Below are positions 36,099 to 46,182 of a stretch of DNA of 64,000 bases, piece after piece (within the stretch, counting starts at the first letter, position 1; every line of letters begins with the position of its first letter). Location of the stretch: NCBI RefSeq assembly GCF_028864635.1, contig NZ_CP104850.1:998001-1062000 (forward strand). The letters are read 5' to 3'. This stretch comes from Cloacibacterium sp. TD35 (GTDB lineage Bacteria > Bacteroidota > Bacteroidia > Flavobacteriales > Weeksellaceae). Below the pieces are notes generated by a model. That model ran no database searches. It was not told the origin of the DNA and saw only the letters and a list, made by a program, of their open reading frames with translations. Made by a program: the position numbers and the translations under genes.

Positions 36099-38646
36099 AT
36101 CTGTTTCTAAGGTAAATCCACATGGATTTATTAAGCAGTTCATTTTTATCTGGGTTAATTCCTTTTAGTATTACCCAATAGGTTCCCGTAGGTAATTTTC
36201 TGTTTGATAAATCTTTTCCGTCCCAATAAAATGGTTTTCCCACTGTATATTGATATACTTTGGTGCCATGTTTATCAAAAATCATTACTTGTAAATCTTG
36301 ATAGTTTTCTAAAGATTCGAAGTGCCAAAAATCATTATATCCATCATTGTTTGGCGTAAAGGTATTCGGGAACTCGGCTGAGTCTGGGACATTGGTTGGG
36401 GGTAACTCTGGTTGGTTTAGTTTTATTTCTACTAATTTAGAACAATTATTGGTGTTGGTTATTTTTAAGAAAACACTTTTTTGAGTAGTAATGAAATTTT
36501 TTGGAGAAGAAATTTCATTAGAAGAATTGATTACATTGGTTTTGTAAAACTTTAAACTCAAAGAATTGTCATCATTCAGAACAGTGGACTGTAATAAATT
36601 ATAAATAAATTTATTTTTATCAATTCCGATTGGGTCTATAGGCGAAAGAATAGGAAAATCTGGTGCTTCATATACTTTAAACTTTGCAGTAATAATTTCA
36701 TAAAATCCATTATCTGCGGTTATTTTGTATACAATTCTGTTTTCTCCAGAAAAATTTTCTGAGATTTTTACTGAAATTTCGGTATCTATTACTTTTGCTT
36801 CTCCTTGAATTGGCGGAGTGATGATTTCTGTTTTTATTACTTCGAATTTAGTATTCGGAGGGCTAAATTGTGGTAATATTGTAAAATCTTTGCCTGAACA
36901 GATATTATCAATTATTTTTTCGGTTACTAGATAGGGGCATTTGTCTACAAAGATTTCATTCGTGAAATAAGAAAAGTCTCCATACGCATAAATGAGCTTA
37001 CACCTATATGTTCCTGCTAAAGATGGTGAAAGAGTAGGGGCATTAGCCCCAGGTATGTCTATACCATTTAGTTGCCATTGAATTTTTTCAAAGTTTACAT
37101 TGCTTACAGAGAGTATAACGGTTTCTTCAATGCATCTGCCGTTTTTGGTAATAAAAGGATCGTTAGAAAATCCTGTATAGCTACTGGCAAAACCTGTAAA
37201 AGGTCTTCCTCCTACTACGTCTATGTTAAGAGATTTGTCAGAGCTTATATTAACATGCCCTACTTGATATAAAACGGTGTTATATTTCCACCCTTTTTTT
37301 CCTTGCATTTCAGAACCACTTGGGAGTAATCCCCCATTAAGATAGATTTTTGCAGCTTCGGGACTTTTTATGGTGATTTTTATGTCATTGCGAAATTTTC
37401 CAATTTTTTCAATGAATGGAACTTGTATAAGGTTTGGTTTTTCGTGTGGAAAGTAGTCTATGTCTAGGGGATAAGAGAAGGTCATTCCGCTTGTTTTACC
37501 AGTTTGTGGCAAGACAGGCCCCCTTGGCATATCGTTATAGCCACCAATTAACTGAAATAAATAAACAGGTTTAGATGTTCTGATATACATCCCCTTTGTG
37601 GGCACTTGTTTTGGTTCTGCGTTTACAAAAGTTTGCTCACTACCTGGTAGAAATTTATTAGGAAATGGGCCCAGAAAATATTTTCCTTCATTTAGAGTAA
37701 TAGTAGGTTTGGTTTCGTTATTAAAAAAGACTTCTGTGTTGTCTTTAGTTGCTACGATGATTACTTTTTCCATTGCAGCTTCTACTACTGTCATTCCATT
37801 TACTACAAAGTATTCTTTTCCAATTTTAGAAGTTGGAACAGATTGGTCAAGGTTTATGTTTCCCCCCTGGTCTCCAATATCTTGACTTAAAAAATTTCCG
37901 TTATTTACAACAATGGGTTTGTCAGATATAATTTTTGCACCTATAAAATTAGGGTCATTATCATCTAATACAGGACTTGGAGGATTAGGATCTTTATTAT
38001 CTTTTTTTAGTGCAGCAATGATGTAAGATTCTCCCTTGTTTAGATTGATGTTGATGATGTCATCTGTACTGCCGTCAGAAAAAGTTAAATTTTTATTATA
38101 ATTAAAAACTTTAATTTTAGTATTATCTTCTGTAGCCAAAATAGAAGCTTGATAGTTCATTTTGGGAGCATTTAACGTATTGGGTGGTTCATTTGGGCTT
38201 TCATAGAGAAGAACTTGGTCATTTACCACATAAAATTCTTTGCCTAGAGCAGATTTTCCTTTGGAAGCAATAATTTCAGAATAGGTGTCTTGAACCCTAA
38301 GGCTAGCGTAGAAACTTTGTTCGCCGGCAATATAAATTCCCATGCTAGAAACAGACATGGTTCTTTTTGTTACAGTACTCCTAATCATAGAATCATCTTT
38401 TAAAGTGTATTCTATAGGTTGAGTATTGCTTAAAGTTACAGTATCTATAAGTTGATTATGATTATAAATATTGACTTTAAATGGTTGGGTTTTATCTGTT
38501 GAAAGATATATTTTAATTTCAGAAATTGCGGTACCACTAACACCTTGAAAAAAAGGAGGAAACCAGTGTTCTAAATCTAATTGTGCTTTAACAGGAATTA
38601 CTGAAAAAACAAAAATAATAATGGATATGATAATTTTCTTAATCAT
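36097..38646 (-). CDS. Type IX-secreted surface protein, type B sorting domain (849 aa)
   Basis: Signal peptide about 1-21 (VIPVKAQ). The N-terminal half (about 22-480) resembles the IgGFc-binding-protein N-terminal domain common in Bacteroidota: repeated 'TKDNTEVFFNNE' and 'GKYFLGPF' type strands and SKGKSALGKEFYVVN. An Ig-like domain follows (about 510-570) with Cys pairs. The end (about 758-849; FPNTFTPNNDGYNDFWHFES ... PTGTYWVILKG ... WIYLRNR) is the gliding-motility-associated/type B sorting domain recognised by the type IX system. It is the last gene of a three-gene run; the gap to its neighbour is only 18 bases, so cotranscription is likely. Role probably adhesion; inferred. Confidence 0.85.
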   Translation of the reverse strand: MIKKIIISIIIFVFSVIPVKAQLDLEHWFPPFFQGVSGTAISEIKIYLSTDKTQPFKVNIYNHNQLIDTVTLSNTQPIEYTLKDDSMIRSTVTKRTMSVSSMGIYIAGEQSFYASLRVQDTYSEIIASKGKSALGKEFYVVNDQVLLYESPNEPPNTLNAPKMNYQASILATEDNTKIKVFNYNKNLTFSDGSTDDIININLNKGESYIIAALKKDNKDPNPPSPVLDDNDPNFIGAKIISDKPIVVNNGNFLSQDIGDQGGNINLDQSVPTSKIGKEYFVVNGMTVVEAAMEKVIIVATKDNTEVFFNNETKPTITLNEGKYFLGPFPNKFLPGSEQTFVNAEPKQVPTKGMYIRTSKPVYLFQLIGGYNDMPRGPVLPQTGKTSGMTFSYPLDIDYFPHEKPNLIQVPFIEKIGKFRNDIKITIKSPEAAKIYLNGGLLPSGSEMQGKKGWKYNTVLYQVGHVNISSDKSLNIDVVGGRPFTGFASSYTGFSNDPFITKNGRCIEETVILSVSNVNFEKIQWQLNGIDIPGANAPTLSPSLAGTYRCKLIYAYGDFSYFTNEIFVDKCPYLVTEKIIDNICSGKDFTILPQFSPPNTKFEVIKTEIITPPIQGEAKVIDTEISVKISENFSGENRIVYKITADNGFYEIITAKFKVYEAPDFPILSPIDPIGIDKNKFIYNLLQSTVLNDDNSLSLKFYKTNVINSSNEISSPKNFITTQKSVFLKITNTNNCSKLVEIKLNQPELPPTNVPDSAEFPNTFTPNNDGYNDFWHFESLENYQDLQVMIFDKHGTKVYQYTVGKPFYWDGKDLSNRKLPTGTYWVILKGINPDKNELLNKSMWIYLRNR

Positions 38647-38664
38647 TTGCTAAAGATAAGAAAA

Positions 38665-41600
38665 TTAATTTCGGTTTTTTATTATGATCCAACCTTTATA
38701 ATTTACTTTAGTTTCGGTGTCTGGTTCTGTCCACTCTAGAATGTACCAATATGTACCACTCGGGATGATTCTGCCAGAATTTGTTCCATTCCAAATATAA
38801 TTGGTTTGATTATCATTAGAATATATTTTTTTGCCATATCTATCAAAGATAGAAATTTTAACCTCTTTTTTCACTCGTAAATCTGAGTAATCTAGGACGT
38901 CATTTATTCCATCACCATTTGGTGTAATGGCATTAATCAGATTAATTATAGAGAATTCATATTCTAAAGGAGTACATATATTAGCATCTCTTACATACAC
39001 TTTTTGGAGACCTCGTTGTAAATTGTCAAAGTAATTAGAAGTTTGCCAGTTATTATTATTAAGAGAATACTCATAGGGAGGTGTTCCGCCAGAAACGTTT
39101 ACCGTAATGCTGTTTCCTAATTCTATTACGCTGTCAATTACAGGGTCAATAGCTTCAGTTATGGTAAAAACTTGTTTGTAGATACATCCATTAGGAGAAG
39201 TAAGTTCTACAAAATGTGTCCCCAGTCCATAAGTGGCAGTTTGCCCAGTTGTTCCATTGCTCCATTTGTATTGGGTAAATCCAGTTCCTGCATCCATAAC
39301 AGTTGTTGTATTTTTACAAATCACTTTATCTTTAAGGGTTGTAGAAACATTGGGCTGATTAAAGATGATTTGTAATTCAAAAATATTAGGGCAAAAACCA
39401 GGATTTTCTGCTCTAATATAAAACGTAGTATTTTTTGTTATTTCGTGACTGTCTGTAGTGGTAGTTCCTGCTAATGCTTCTTGGGCTTTCTGAAAAGAAT
39501 CATAATAATAGTATTGGGTGCCAGCTGTTGCAAAAGGTAAATAATCCGAAATTTTAATATTGGTTTTGCCATCTCTTTCATTGTCACAAGCGGAGGCTGA
39601 AATATTGTTTACAGTGATTTTAGTTCCAATTTTAAAATCTATGTACCCAGTAGCATCTGTACAGCCACTTTTTGAAGCCACTAAAACATAAACACGAGTG
39701 GGTGTAGTGTAGCTCCAATTATTGGGTAATCTGTTTGCAATAGAAAAATCATTCGATAAACTATAATAAATGTCAAAATTCTGATATCCATTCACAACAA
39801 AAGGAGCCACCTCTTTTTGAAAATCTACTTCATATAGTCCATCCAAATCTATATCACAAAGAGTAGAATTATAGCTAATGGTATTGATATTAGGTATAGG
39901 ATAAAATTTTAATTCAATATTTGCCACTTCTACACAGCCAAAACTATTGGTCACTTTAGCAAATACTGTTTTAGGGGTAGAGTTATAACTAGTACTATTT
40001 GAAATTAAATTAGAAAAGGTTTTAGTGGCTGAGTTATAATTTTCATAATATTCTATGCTTGTTATGTTACTATCATTAGAAATAGCAGCTCTAGTAAGGT
40101 CAAAATCTCCTGTATTATCTGGTTTAATGCAGGCAAATGTTTCTCCCGTAAAAACTTTTAGATAATTTATATTGATATTTACAGTAACAAATTCTGTATC
40201 AGGAAACTTTGGGTCAGTTCCAGAAAAGCTATAGGTAAATGTATCCGTTGTTGCAGAAAAATTAGTTAAGGTGTAGGTAATTTCACCTGTCGAAGGATTG
40301 ATGGATACAGAACCATTTGTAGGATTCTTGGTTATTTTTAAACTACTGATGTCTACGCTTTGAGTGGAATTACTAAAGGTAGGAACAGGAGTGGTGTAAG
40401 TAGGCTTACAACTGCTAATGTCAACGTTATTTACACTTTTGTACGGGCAGGTTTGATAATTAAAAACAGGAGAATCAAGAGAGCCACAACCCGCTTTTAC
40501 AATTTTTACATAATATTCACCACTTTCTTTTGGATTAATAATATAAGTGTTATTACCAGTCCCAGTGTATGGATTACCATTACAATACCATTGATAAGAA
40601 TCATAGGTGTCATCTACCTCTAATGTTATATTGTTCTTGTCACAATCTCCTCCTTTTGAAATAATAGGATTTGAATTAAATCCCGCAAAATAACCGCCAT
40701 AACCTACTGCGCCATTCCCAGCAGCAATTCCAGCAGTGATTGCTTTGTCTGCAGAAACTGTTACATTCCCTCTAACATTTGGAAAATAATAGGTCTCCCA
40801 TTTTGTGTTGCCTAAAATAGGAAACGGACCTAATGCTCCATTGAGTAGAGTCCCGTTAACATATACTTTTGCATCTTTCTCTGCTATAATATTTAACTTA
40901 GTATCATAAACACTATCTCCAATTTCATTTATTAATCCAAATTCTTCAATTTTATTGGGGAGTAAGCATGCCAAAGCTGGAATTAAATTCATTCCTGCAC
41001 TAGCAAACTCTGTTCCGGTATTGTTTCCCGCTAAATGTTGATAAACGTATATGTTTTTGGACGAGTTTACATAGAGACTAAAAACATCAGTAGATTGGCT
41101 TATGTAGTTTGTACTCTCTACAATTAGGTAGTCTCCTGCTTTTGCGATGTTAATTGGTGCTGTATTATTATTAAGGAAAACATTAGTATTATCTTCAGTT
41201 GCAATTATTAATGTTTTTTCCATGCCAGTATAATTAGAGTTAGGAGAATTTTTGGATCCATTTCCATTCATAATTACATATTCTCTTCCTAATCTTTCTA
41301 CTGGAATGGATTGATCCATAACAATATCAATATTACTTTTATTTGGTGAAATTGCATCAAAATTTCCATTTGTAATGCAAATAGGATTATTAGATTCAAT
41401 TTTTGTTCCTATCAAACCATTTAAGTTGTCTCTATTTGTACTACTTATTACATCAAAAATATATGATTCACCTTTATTGAGGGTAGTAGTTAAGCTATTA
41501 GCTGTGGCAGCAGTGGTGCCATTTGAAAAAATAACCCCTGGCTTATATCCAGAGATGTTTATTACAGTATTGTCTTCTGTTGCTGTAATTCCAACCATTG

Positions 41601-42051
41601 AATTTATATAATCTCTACCAACAGGATTTTCTGCCATACCAGCATAAAAGGTTTTGCCTAATGCAGCTTTTCCTTTTGATGTAATAATCTCTGCATGATT
41701 TTTAACTGCAAATCTAAAATGTGCAAAAAATTTGTATTCGCCAATTAAATGGAGCCCCATTTTATTTGGTGTAAATAAATCTCTTTGATTTTCTGTTATC
41801 ATTAAACTTCTGTCAATGTATATCTTGGCAGGGTTTCCTTTACTGATTTTAACACTTTTATATAGACTATTATTATTATAGATTTCTACAGTAAAAGGAG
41901 TAGATTTATTTGTAGAAAGATATAAATATTGTTCTGCTTCTACACCTCCAGTTCTATCTATCATTGGTGCAAACCAATGTTCGGTATCAAATTGAGCAAA
42001 ACTTTTCGTAATGAAAAATAAGAATAATAAAAAAGTAAATAATCTCTTCAT
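38665..42051 (-). CDS. Type IX-secreted surface protein, type B sorting domain (1128 aa)
   Basis: Signal peptide about 1-19 (FITKSFAQ). An IgGFc-binding-like N-terminal region (about 20-470) contains SKGKAALGKTFYAG and VDQSIP-like strands shared with the 849-residue neighbour. Then come an Ig-like domain (about 475-535; SYQWYCNGNPYTGTGN), a cadherin-like segment (about 550-640), a module of about 235 residues (730-965) beginning CDIDLDG and ending before SPNGCIYKQV, and a C-terminal type B sorting domain (ITPNGDGINDVLDYSDLR to IIIKNRN). The module and the last 165 residues closely match the 1009-residue protein upstream. It is very large and Asn/Thr-rich. Its own -7 element (TACATTTG) is 17 bases before the ATG. 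Confidence 0.85.
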   Translation of the reverse strand: MKRLFTFLLFLFFITKSFAQFDTEHWFAPMIDRTGGVEAEQYLYLSTNKSTPFTVEIYNNNSLYKSVKISKGNPAKIYIDRSLMITENQRDLFTPNKMGLHLIGEYKFFAHFRFAVKNHAEIITSKGKAALGKTFYAGMAENPVGRDYINSMVGITATEDNTVINISGYKPGVIFSNGTTAATANSLTTTLNKGESYIFDVISSTNRDNLNGLIGTKIESNNPICITNGNFDAISPNKSNIDIVMDQSIPVERLGREYVIMNGNGSKNSPNSNYTGMEKTLIIATEDNTNVFLNNNTAPINIAKAGDYLIVESTNYISQSTDVFSLYVNSSKNIYVYQHLAGNNTGTEFASAGMNLIPALACLLPNKIEEFGLINEIGDSVYDTKLNIIAEKDAKVYVNGTLLNGALGPFPILGNTKWETYYFPNVRGNVTVSADKAITAGIAAGNGAVGYGGYFAGFNSNPIISKGGDCDKNNITLEVDDTYDSYQWYCNGNPYTGTGNNTYIINPKESGEYYVKIVKAGCGSLDSPVFNYQTCPYKSVNNVDISSCKPTYTTPVPTFSNSTQSVDISSLKITKNPTNGSVSINPSTGEITYTLTNFSATTDTFTYSFSGTDPKFPDTEFVTVNININYLKVFTGETFACIKPDNTGDFDLTRAAISNDSNITSIEYYENYNSATKTFSNLISNSTSYNSTPKTVFAKVTNSFGCVEVANIELKFYPIPNINTISYNSTLCDIDLDGLYEVDFQKEVAPFVVNGYQNFDIYYSLSNDFSIANRLPNNWSYTTPTRVYVLVASKSGCTDATGYIDFKIGTKITVNNISASACDNERDGKTNIKISDYLPFATAGTQYYYYDSFQKAQEALAGTTTTDSHEITKNTTFYIRAENPGFCPNIFELQIIFNQPNVSTTLKDKVICKNTTTVMDAGTGFTQYKWSNGTTGQTATYGLGTHFVELTSPNGCIYKQVFTITEAIDPVIDSVIELGNSITVNVSGGTPPYEYSLNNNNWQTSNYFDNLQRGLQKVYVRDANICTPLEYEFSIINLINAITPNGDGINDVLDYSDLRVKKEVKISIFDRYGKKIYSNDNQTNYIWNGTNSGRIIPSGTYWYILEWTEPDTETKVNYKGWIIIKNRN

Positions 42052-42068
42052 TTGTATAAAAAACTTAA

Positions 42069-42076
42069 CAAATGTA
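42069..42076 (-). promoter_or_regulatory. -7 promoter element of the 1128-residue surface protein gene
   Basis: Minus-strand TACATTTG, 17 bases before the ATG at 42051. Confidence 0.5.
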
Positions 42077-42096
42077 ATGTTTTTTTTGAGAGAATT

Positions 42097-45000
42097 TTAA
42101 TTTCTGTTTTTTAGAAGAATCCAGCCTTTATTGTTTATTTGAACTCCAGTATCGGGTTCTATCCATTCTAGAATGTACCAGTATGTACCACTAGGAAGTG
42201 GTCTCCCGTTTTCAGTGCCGTTCCAAATGTAGTTGATTTGGGTTTCATTACTAAAAATTTTCTTTCCAAAACGGTCGAAAATGAGGATTTTCACGTCTTT
42301 TTTTACCCTTAAATCTGAGTAATCTAATAGATCATTTATTCCGTCGTCATTTGGTGTAATTACATTAAGGAGCTTAATAATGGAGAATTCATATTCTTTA
42401 ATTGTACATTTCTTACCGTCTCTTACATACACTTTCTGAACGCCTCTACTTAGATTGTAAAAAAGATTAGAAGTCTGCCAATTTATTTGGTCTAGAGAAT
42501 ATTCATAAGGTGCAGTTCCTCCAGAAACATTTACGGTAATGCTATTTCCTTGTTCTATCACACTGTCAATAGTAGGTTCAGACGCAGCGATGATTTTTAC
42601 AGTTTGTCTATAAACACAACCATTTGATTCTAAATCAACATAATATTCGCCAATTCCTTTAGTGACCGTTTGAGAAGTTTCCCCAGTGCTCCATTTGTAA
42701 CTGTTGAAGCCTGTACCTGCGTCTAACGTATAAGTTTCATTTTTACAAATTTCTACATTTTGTAGATTAGTTGAAGCTTTTGGTATATTAATATTTATAA
42801 TAATTTTTGCCCAATTCGGACAAGAATTTGCTTGTTCAAATCTTAAGAAAAAAGTTCCAGTTGAAGTAATGTTTTGTGTACTCGAAATAGGATTGGTATT
42901 ATTTTTCGCATCATTTTCAGAGTTGAAATAAGTAATGAAAACAGTGTTATCTGTGGTAAAGAAAGATTCAAATGTTTTAAGATTTACAGATTTTATGGTG
43001 TCTAAATCATCATCACAAACCTCTTGAGAAAGAGTAGAAGTTAACACATTCACTCTATTCCCAAATTTAAAATCTAATGGGTAAATCTGTGCAGGACAAT
43101 AATCAGATTCTACCCTTACAAAAATAGTAGTGTCTGTAGAAAATGACCAAGAATTATTTAAAACATTCGTGTTTCCAGCATTTGCATCTGCGCTATTAGC
43201 GTAATATTTAACTCGATAGATTCCTGGATTCAGAAGAATTGCAGAAGTAACATTGTTCAGATTTACTTCGATAGTTCCATCTAAATTTTGGTCACAAATT
43301 GTAGTATTGAATTTAGAAATATCTACAATCGCTTTTGGAGACTCTACAACTTTTACATTTTGAGTAAAAGTACACGAATTTGGAGAAGTAAGAACTATGG
43401 AATAATCTCCTTTTCCTACGATAATGGTTTGAGTGGTCTCACCATTGCTCCAAAGATAGGAAGTAAAACCAGCTCCAGCATCTAAAATTGTGGTGCTTCC
43501 TTCGCAAACTGTAACTTGAGTTGGAAGTGTAGTAGATTTATTAGGTTGCCCAAAATTAAGTGTAAGAGCAGTTATATTGTCACAAATTCCAGACTTTTTG
43601 ATTCTTACGTAGAAAGTAGTAGTTGCGATCAAGTTTTGCGAAGAAGCAATAGGGTTTTGTTCTAAATCTGCATTATTTTTGGTAAGATAAAATTGGTATG
43701 TATATCCAGTTTCTGAGGTAAGTTGAGGTAGATAAGTAGCTAAGTTTACAGCTTCGCTACTATTTAAATCACCATCACAAATAGTGGTAGAATAATTGTT
43801 TGCTGAGACTTTATTCCCGAATTTGAATTCAAGAGACTGAATTTCTGGAGCACAAACACCGTTTTCTACTCTTAGATAAATGGTAGTGTCTGTATTGTAA
43901 GACCAATTGTTAGGCAAAGTATTGGCATTTCCTAGAGTAGCATCTGTTAAATTTTGATAATATTTTACTACAAATTCAGGTTTGTAATTGGTAATGACAA
44001 TAGAGTTTAGGTCATCTAATTTAATTGGAATATTTCCGTCAAAATTAGTATCACAATTCGTGAAAGTTTTTGGGGTTACTTTAGCTTTTTCAATGTATTC
44101 TACTGTGATAGAGCCGTTTAAATTACAGCTGGGTGATAAAATATTCACTTCATATCTGCCTTCCGAAGTTACAGTATAAGTTGCATAAGTTTCTCCGGTT
44201 AATATATTTCCGTTTTGATACCATTGATACGTTGCGCCAGAAACGGTAGCATCTAAAGTTAAAGTACTTCCTTCACAAAGTGGATTGTTGGTTGAAATTA
44301 ATCTGTCTGGTCCTAAATCTTTACTGCCAACAAAACTTCCTGCTTTTAGAATCACTCCAGAATCGTATAAACCGTTTCCTTGGTCTGCAATCACGAGTTT
44401 TATGTGGTATTTAGTGCCGGGAATTACGTCTGTTTCTGCGGTGAGAATAGCAGTTTGTCCGTTAAAACTTGTTGGGCTTCCATTAGGGTTATAATGCCCA
44501 AAATATTCTGAGTTGCTTACTTGGCATTTTCCTCCAGGACCTCTTACTGTCTCCGAGGTTATAGGGATATTGGTGTTAGGAACTAGAGCTAAATTTTTAT
44601 AATTGGTGTCTGTAGTTTTTTTAATTAAAAATGCAAATCCGTCCGTATAACCGCAAGTTCCAGGATCACCTTGTCTTAGATATTGTTCCGAGAGAAACAT
44701 GTAGTCGAAACTAATTTTATTAGTATTCGGAATGAAATCAAATTCTAAAATGGTAGCATTGGTAGTGTTTGAAATTCCTGCAGCATTTTCTAAATCATTA
44801 TCTCCTTGCCATCCAGAATTATTTCCAAAACTTTGAATTCCTGTAAATGAACCAGGAGAATTTGCAGCATCTCCAGTAGTAAGAAGGATTCCTTCGCTTA
44901 TTTCGAATCCAGAACTATTAGCATTTACGTACCCGTAACTTTTTATTCCGCCAGAATTGTAACCGGTTACTGAAACATTAGATACAGATAAACAAGTGTT

Positions 45001-45126
45001 ATTGGTGTCAATAAGCTTATCGACCAAATCATTTGCGGTAAAAGAAGTGTTTACACTAATGTATTGAGCATTAATGAACGTGATAAATAGTAATAATATG
45101 AAACTAAGATTCTTAGACGAATTCAT
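42097..45126 (-). CDS. Type IX-secreted surface protein with choice-of-anchor L domain (1009 aa)
   Basis: Signal peptide about 1-20 (ITFINA). Residues about 25-270 match the choice-of-anchor L pattern (GFEISEGILLTTGDA, FDFIPNTNKISFDYMFLSEQ, YTDGFAFLIKK). An Ig-like domain (about 285-345; ATYQWYQNGNILTGETYA) follows. Then two copies of a module of about 235-250 residues lie in tandem (about 355-605 and 607-843), each starting with CD-x-x-x-DG and ending with an LDAG-x-GF-x-SY-x-WS-x-GET segment. The type B sorting domain closes it (about 915-1009; ITPNDDGINDLLDYSDLRV). Export is by the type IX system; the role is probably adhesion or surface-layer structure, inferred. Confidence 0.85.
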   Translation of the reverse strand: MNSSKNLSFILLLFITFINAQYISVNTSFTANDLVDKLIDTNNTCLSVSNVSVTGYNSGGIKSYGYVNANSSGFEISEGILLTTGDAANSPGSFTGIQSFGNNSGWQGDNDLENAAGISNTTNATILEFDFIPNTNKISFDYMFLSEQYLRQGDPGTCGYTDGFAFLIKKTTDTNYKNLALVPNTNIPITSETVRGPGGKCQVSNSEYFGHYNPNGSPTSFNGQTAILTAETDVIPGTKYHIKLVIADQGNGLYDSGVILKAGSFVGSKDLGPDRLISTNNPLCEGSTLTLDATVSGATYQWYQNGNILTGETYATYTVTSEGRYEVNILSPSCNLNGSITVEYIEKAKVTPKTFTNCDTNFDGNIPIKLDDLNSIVITNYKPEFVVKYYQNLTDATLGNANTLPNNWSYNTDTTIYLRVENGVCAPEIQSLEFKFGNKVSANNYSTTICDGDLNSSEAVNLATYLPQLTSETGYTYQFYLTKNNADLEQNPIASSQNLIATTTFYVRIKKSGICDNITALTLNFGQPNKSTTLPTQVTVCEGSTTILDAGAGFTSYLWSNGETTQTIIVGKGDYSIVLTSPNSCTFTQNVKVVESPKAIVDISKFNTTICDQNLDGTIEVNLNNVTSAILLNPGIYRVKYYANSADANAGNTNVLNNSWSFSTDTTIFVRVESDYCPAQIYPLDFKFGNRVNVLTSTLSQEVCDDDLDTIKSVNLKTFESFFTTDNTVFITYFNSENDAKNNTNPISSTQNITSTGTFFLRFEQANSCPNWAKIIININIPKASTNLQNVEICKNETYTLDAGTGFNSYKWSTGETSQTVTKGIGEYYVDLESNGCVYRQTVKIIAASEPTIDSVIEQGNSITVNVSGGTAPYEYSLDQINWQTSNLFYNLSRGVQKVYVRDGKKCTIKEYEFSIIKLLNVITPNDDGINDLLDYSDLRVKKDVKILIFDRFGKKIFSNETQINYIWNGTENGRPLPSGTYWYILEWIEPDTGVQINNKGWILLKNRN

Positions 45127-45143
45127 TTTTATGAAATGGACAG

Positions 45144-45151
45144 CAAATTTA
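45144..45151 (-). promoter_or_regulatory. -7 promoter element of the 1009-residue surface protein gene
   Basis: Minus-strand TAAATTTG, 17 bases before the ATG at 45126. Confidence 0.5.
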
Positions 45152-45174
45152 CTTTATTATTATCAATAATGCAT

Positions 45175-45210
45175 AAAAAAACTCTGTAAGAATTTCTTAC
45201 AGAGTTTTTT
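45175..45210 (-). terminator. Terminator of tsf
   Basis: AACTCTGTAAGAA pairs with TTCTTACAGAGTT, with A and T runs outside. It separates tsf from the surface protein genes. Confidence 0.85.
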
Positions 45211-45233
45211 ATGAGTTAAGTATTTAAAAAGAA

Positions 45234-46058
45234 TTAAGAAAGAGCAACTCTCTTGAATCCTGTTACTTTTAAATCTCCGTTTACAGATTTTACGAAATCA
45301 GCTACAGACATTCCTCCATCTTTAATGAAAGCTTGGTGTACTAAAGTGTTTTCTTTGTAGAATTTCTGCATTTTTCCTTTAAGGATATTGTCAATAATGT
45401 TTGCAGGTTTTCCTTCTTTAGTTAAGATATCTCTTTCGATTTCTAATTCTCTGTCAATAACTTCTTGAGAAACTTGAGTTTCGTCTAAAGCGATTGGGTT
45501 CATAGCAGCTACTTGCATTGCTACAGATTTAGCAGCATCTTCTGCACCTTCTACATTAGCAGAAAGAGAAGTAAGAGTAGCAATTTTGTTACCAGCGTGA
45601 ATGTAAGAACCTACGAAATTACCTGCTAATTTTTCAAAAGCACCGATTTCAATTTTCTCACCAATAACACCTGTTTGTTCAATTAATTTTTCTGCAACTG
45701 AAATACCATTATAGTCAGAAGCTAAGAAATCTTCTTTAGAGTCAAAATTAAGCGCTCTTTCAGCGAAATCATGAGCTAATTTTACGAAGCTTTCGTTTTT
45801 AGCAACGAAATCAGTTTCGCAGTTTAATGCGATTACAACACCTGCAGTGTGGTCAGCATTTACTTTAGCAATTACAGCTCCTTCTGTAGATTCTCTATCT
45901 GCTCTGTTAGCAGCTACTTTTTGTCCTTTTTTTCTAAGGATTTCAATAGCTTTTTCGAAATCTCCTTCAGCTTCTGTAAGCGCTTTTTTGCAGTCCATCA
46001 TTCCTGCACCTGTTGTGTTTCTAAGTTTAGCTACGTCTGCAGCAACTGGTGTATACAT
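45234..46058 (-). CDS. tsf: Translation elongation factor Ts
   Basis: Nucleotide exchange factor of EF-Tu. 274 residues from the ATG at 46058; the frame extends to 46106, but a -7 element (TATCTTTG, complement of 46104-46111) overlaps that point and MYTPVAADVAKLRNTTGAGM is the natural start. Family motifs: TGAGMMDCKKALTEAEGDFE (UBA-like domain), VIALNCETDFVAKN, and MQVAAMNPIALD. It is not behind rpsB as in most bacteria but alone between surface-protein genes and a divergent DUF6759-like gene, with its own promoter and terminator. Confidence 0.97.
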   Translation of the reverse strand: MYTPVAADVAKLRNTTGAGMMDCKKALTEAEGDFEKAIEILRKKGQKVAANRADRESTEGAVIAKVNADHTAGVVIALNCETDFVAKNESFVKLAHDFAERALNFDSKEDFLASDYNGISVAEKLIEQTGVIGEKIEIGAFEKLAGNFVGSYIHAGNKIATLTSLSANVEGAEDAAKSVAMQVAAMNPIALDETQVSQEVIDRELEIERDILTKEGKPANIIDNILKGKMQKFYKENTLVHQAFIKDGGMSVADFVKSVNGDLKVTGFKRVALS

Positions 46059-46103
46059 AATTGAAATTTTTTGTTTATTATTGTGGTATAAATTTTTGAT
46101 GGG

Positions 46104-46111
46104 CAAAGATA
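46104..46111 (-). promoter_or_regulatory. -7 promoter element of tsf
   Basis: Minus-strand TATCTTTG, leaving a leader of about 40 bases before the ATG at 46058. Confidence 0.6.
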
Positions 46112-46182
46112 TGAAATTTCGTGTAAACTAAAAAGAGGGTTTTTGCGTTATATTTTTAAAAATAATTGATAATAAACTGAAA

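Noticed and set aside
46059-46106. N-terminal extension of tsf (MPIKNLYHNNKQ...)
   Set aside because: It overlaps the -7 element at 46104-46111, and EF-Ts starts naturally at MYTPVAAD.
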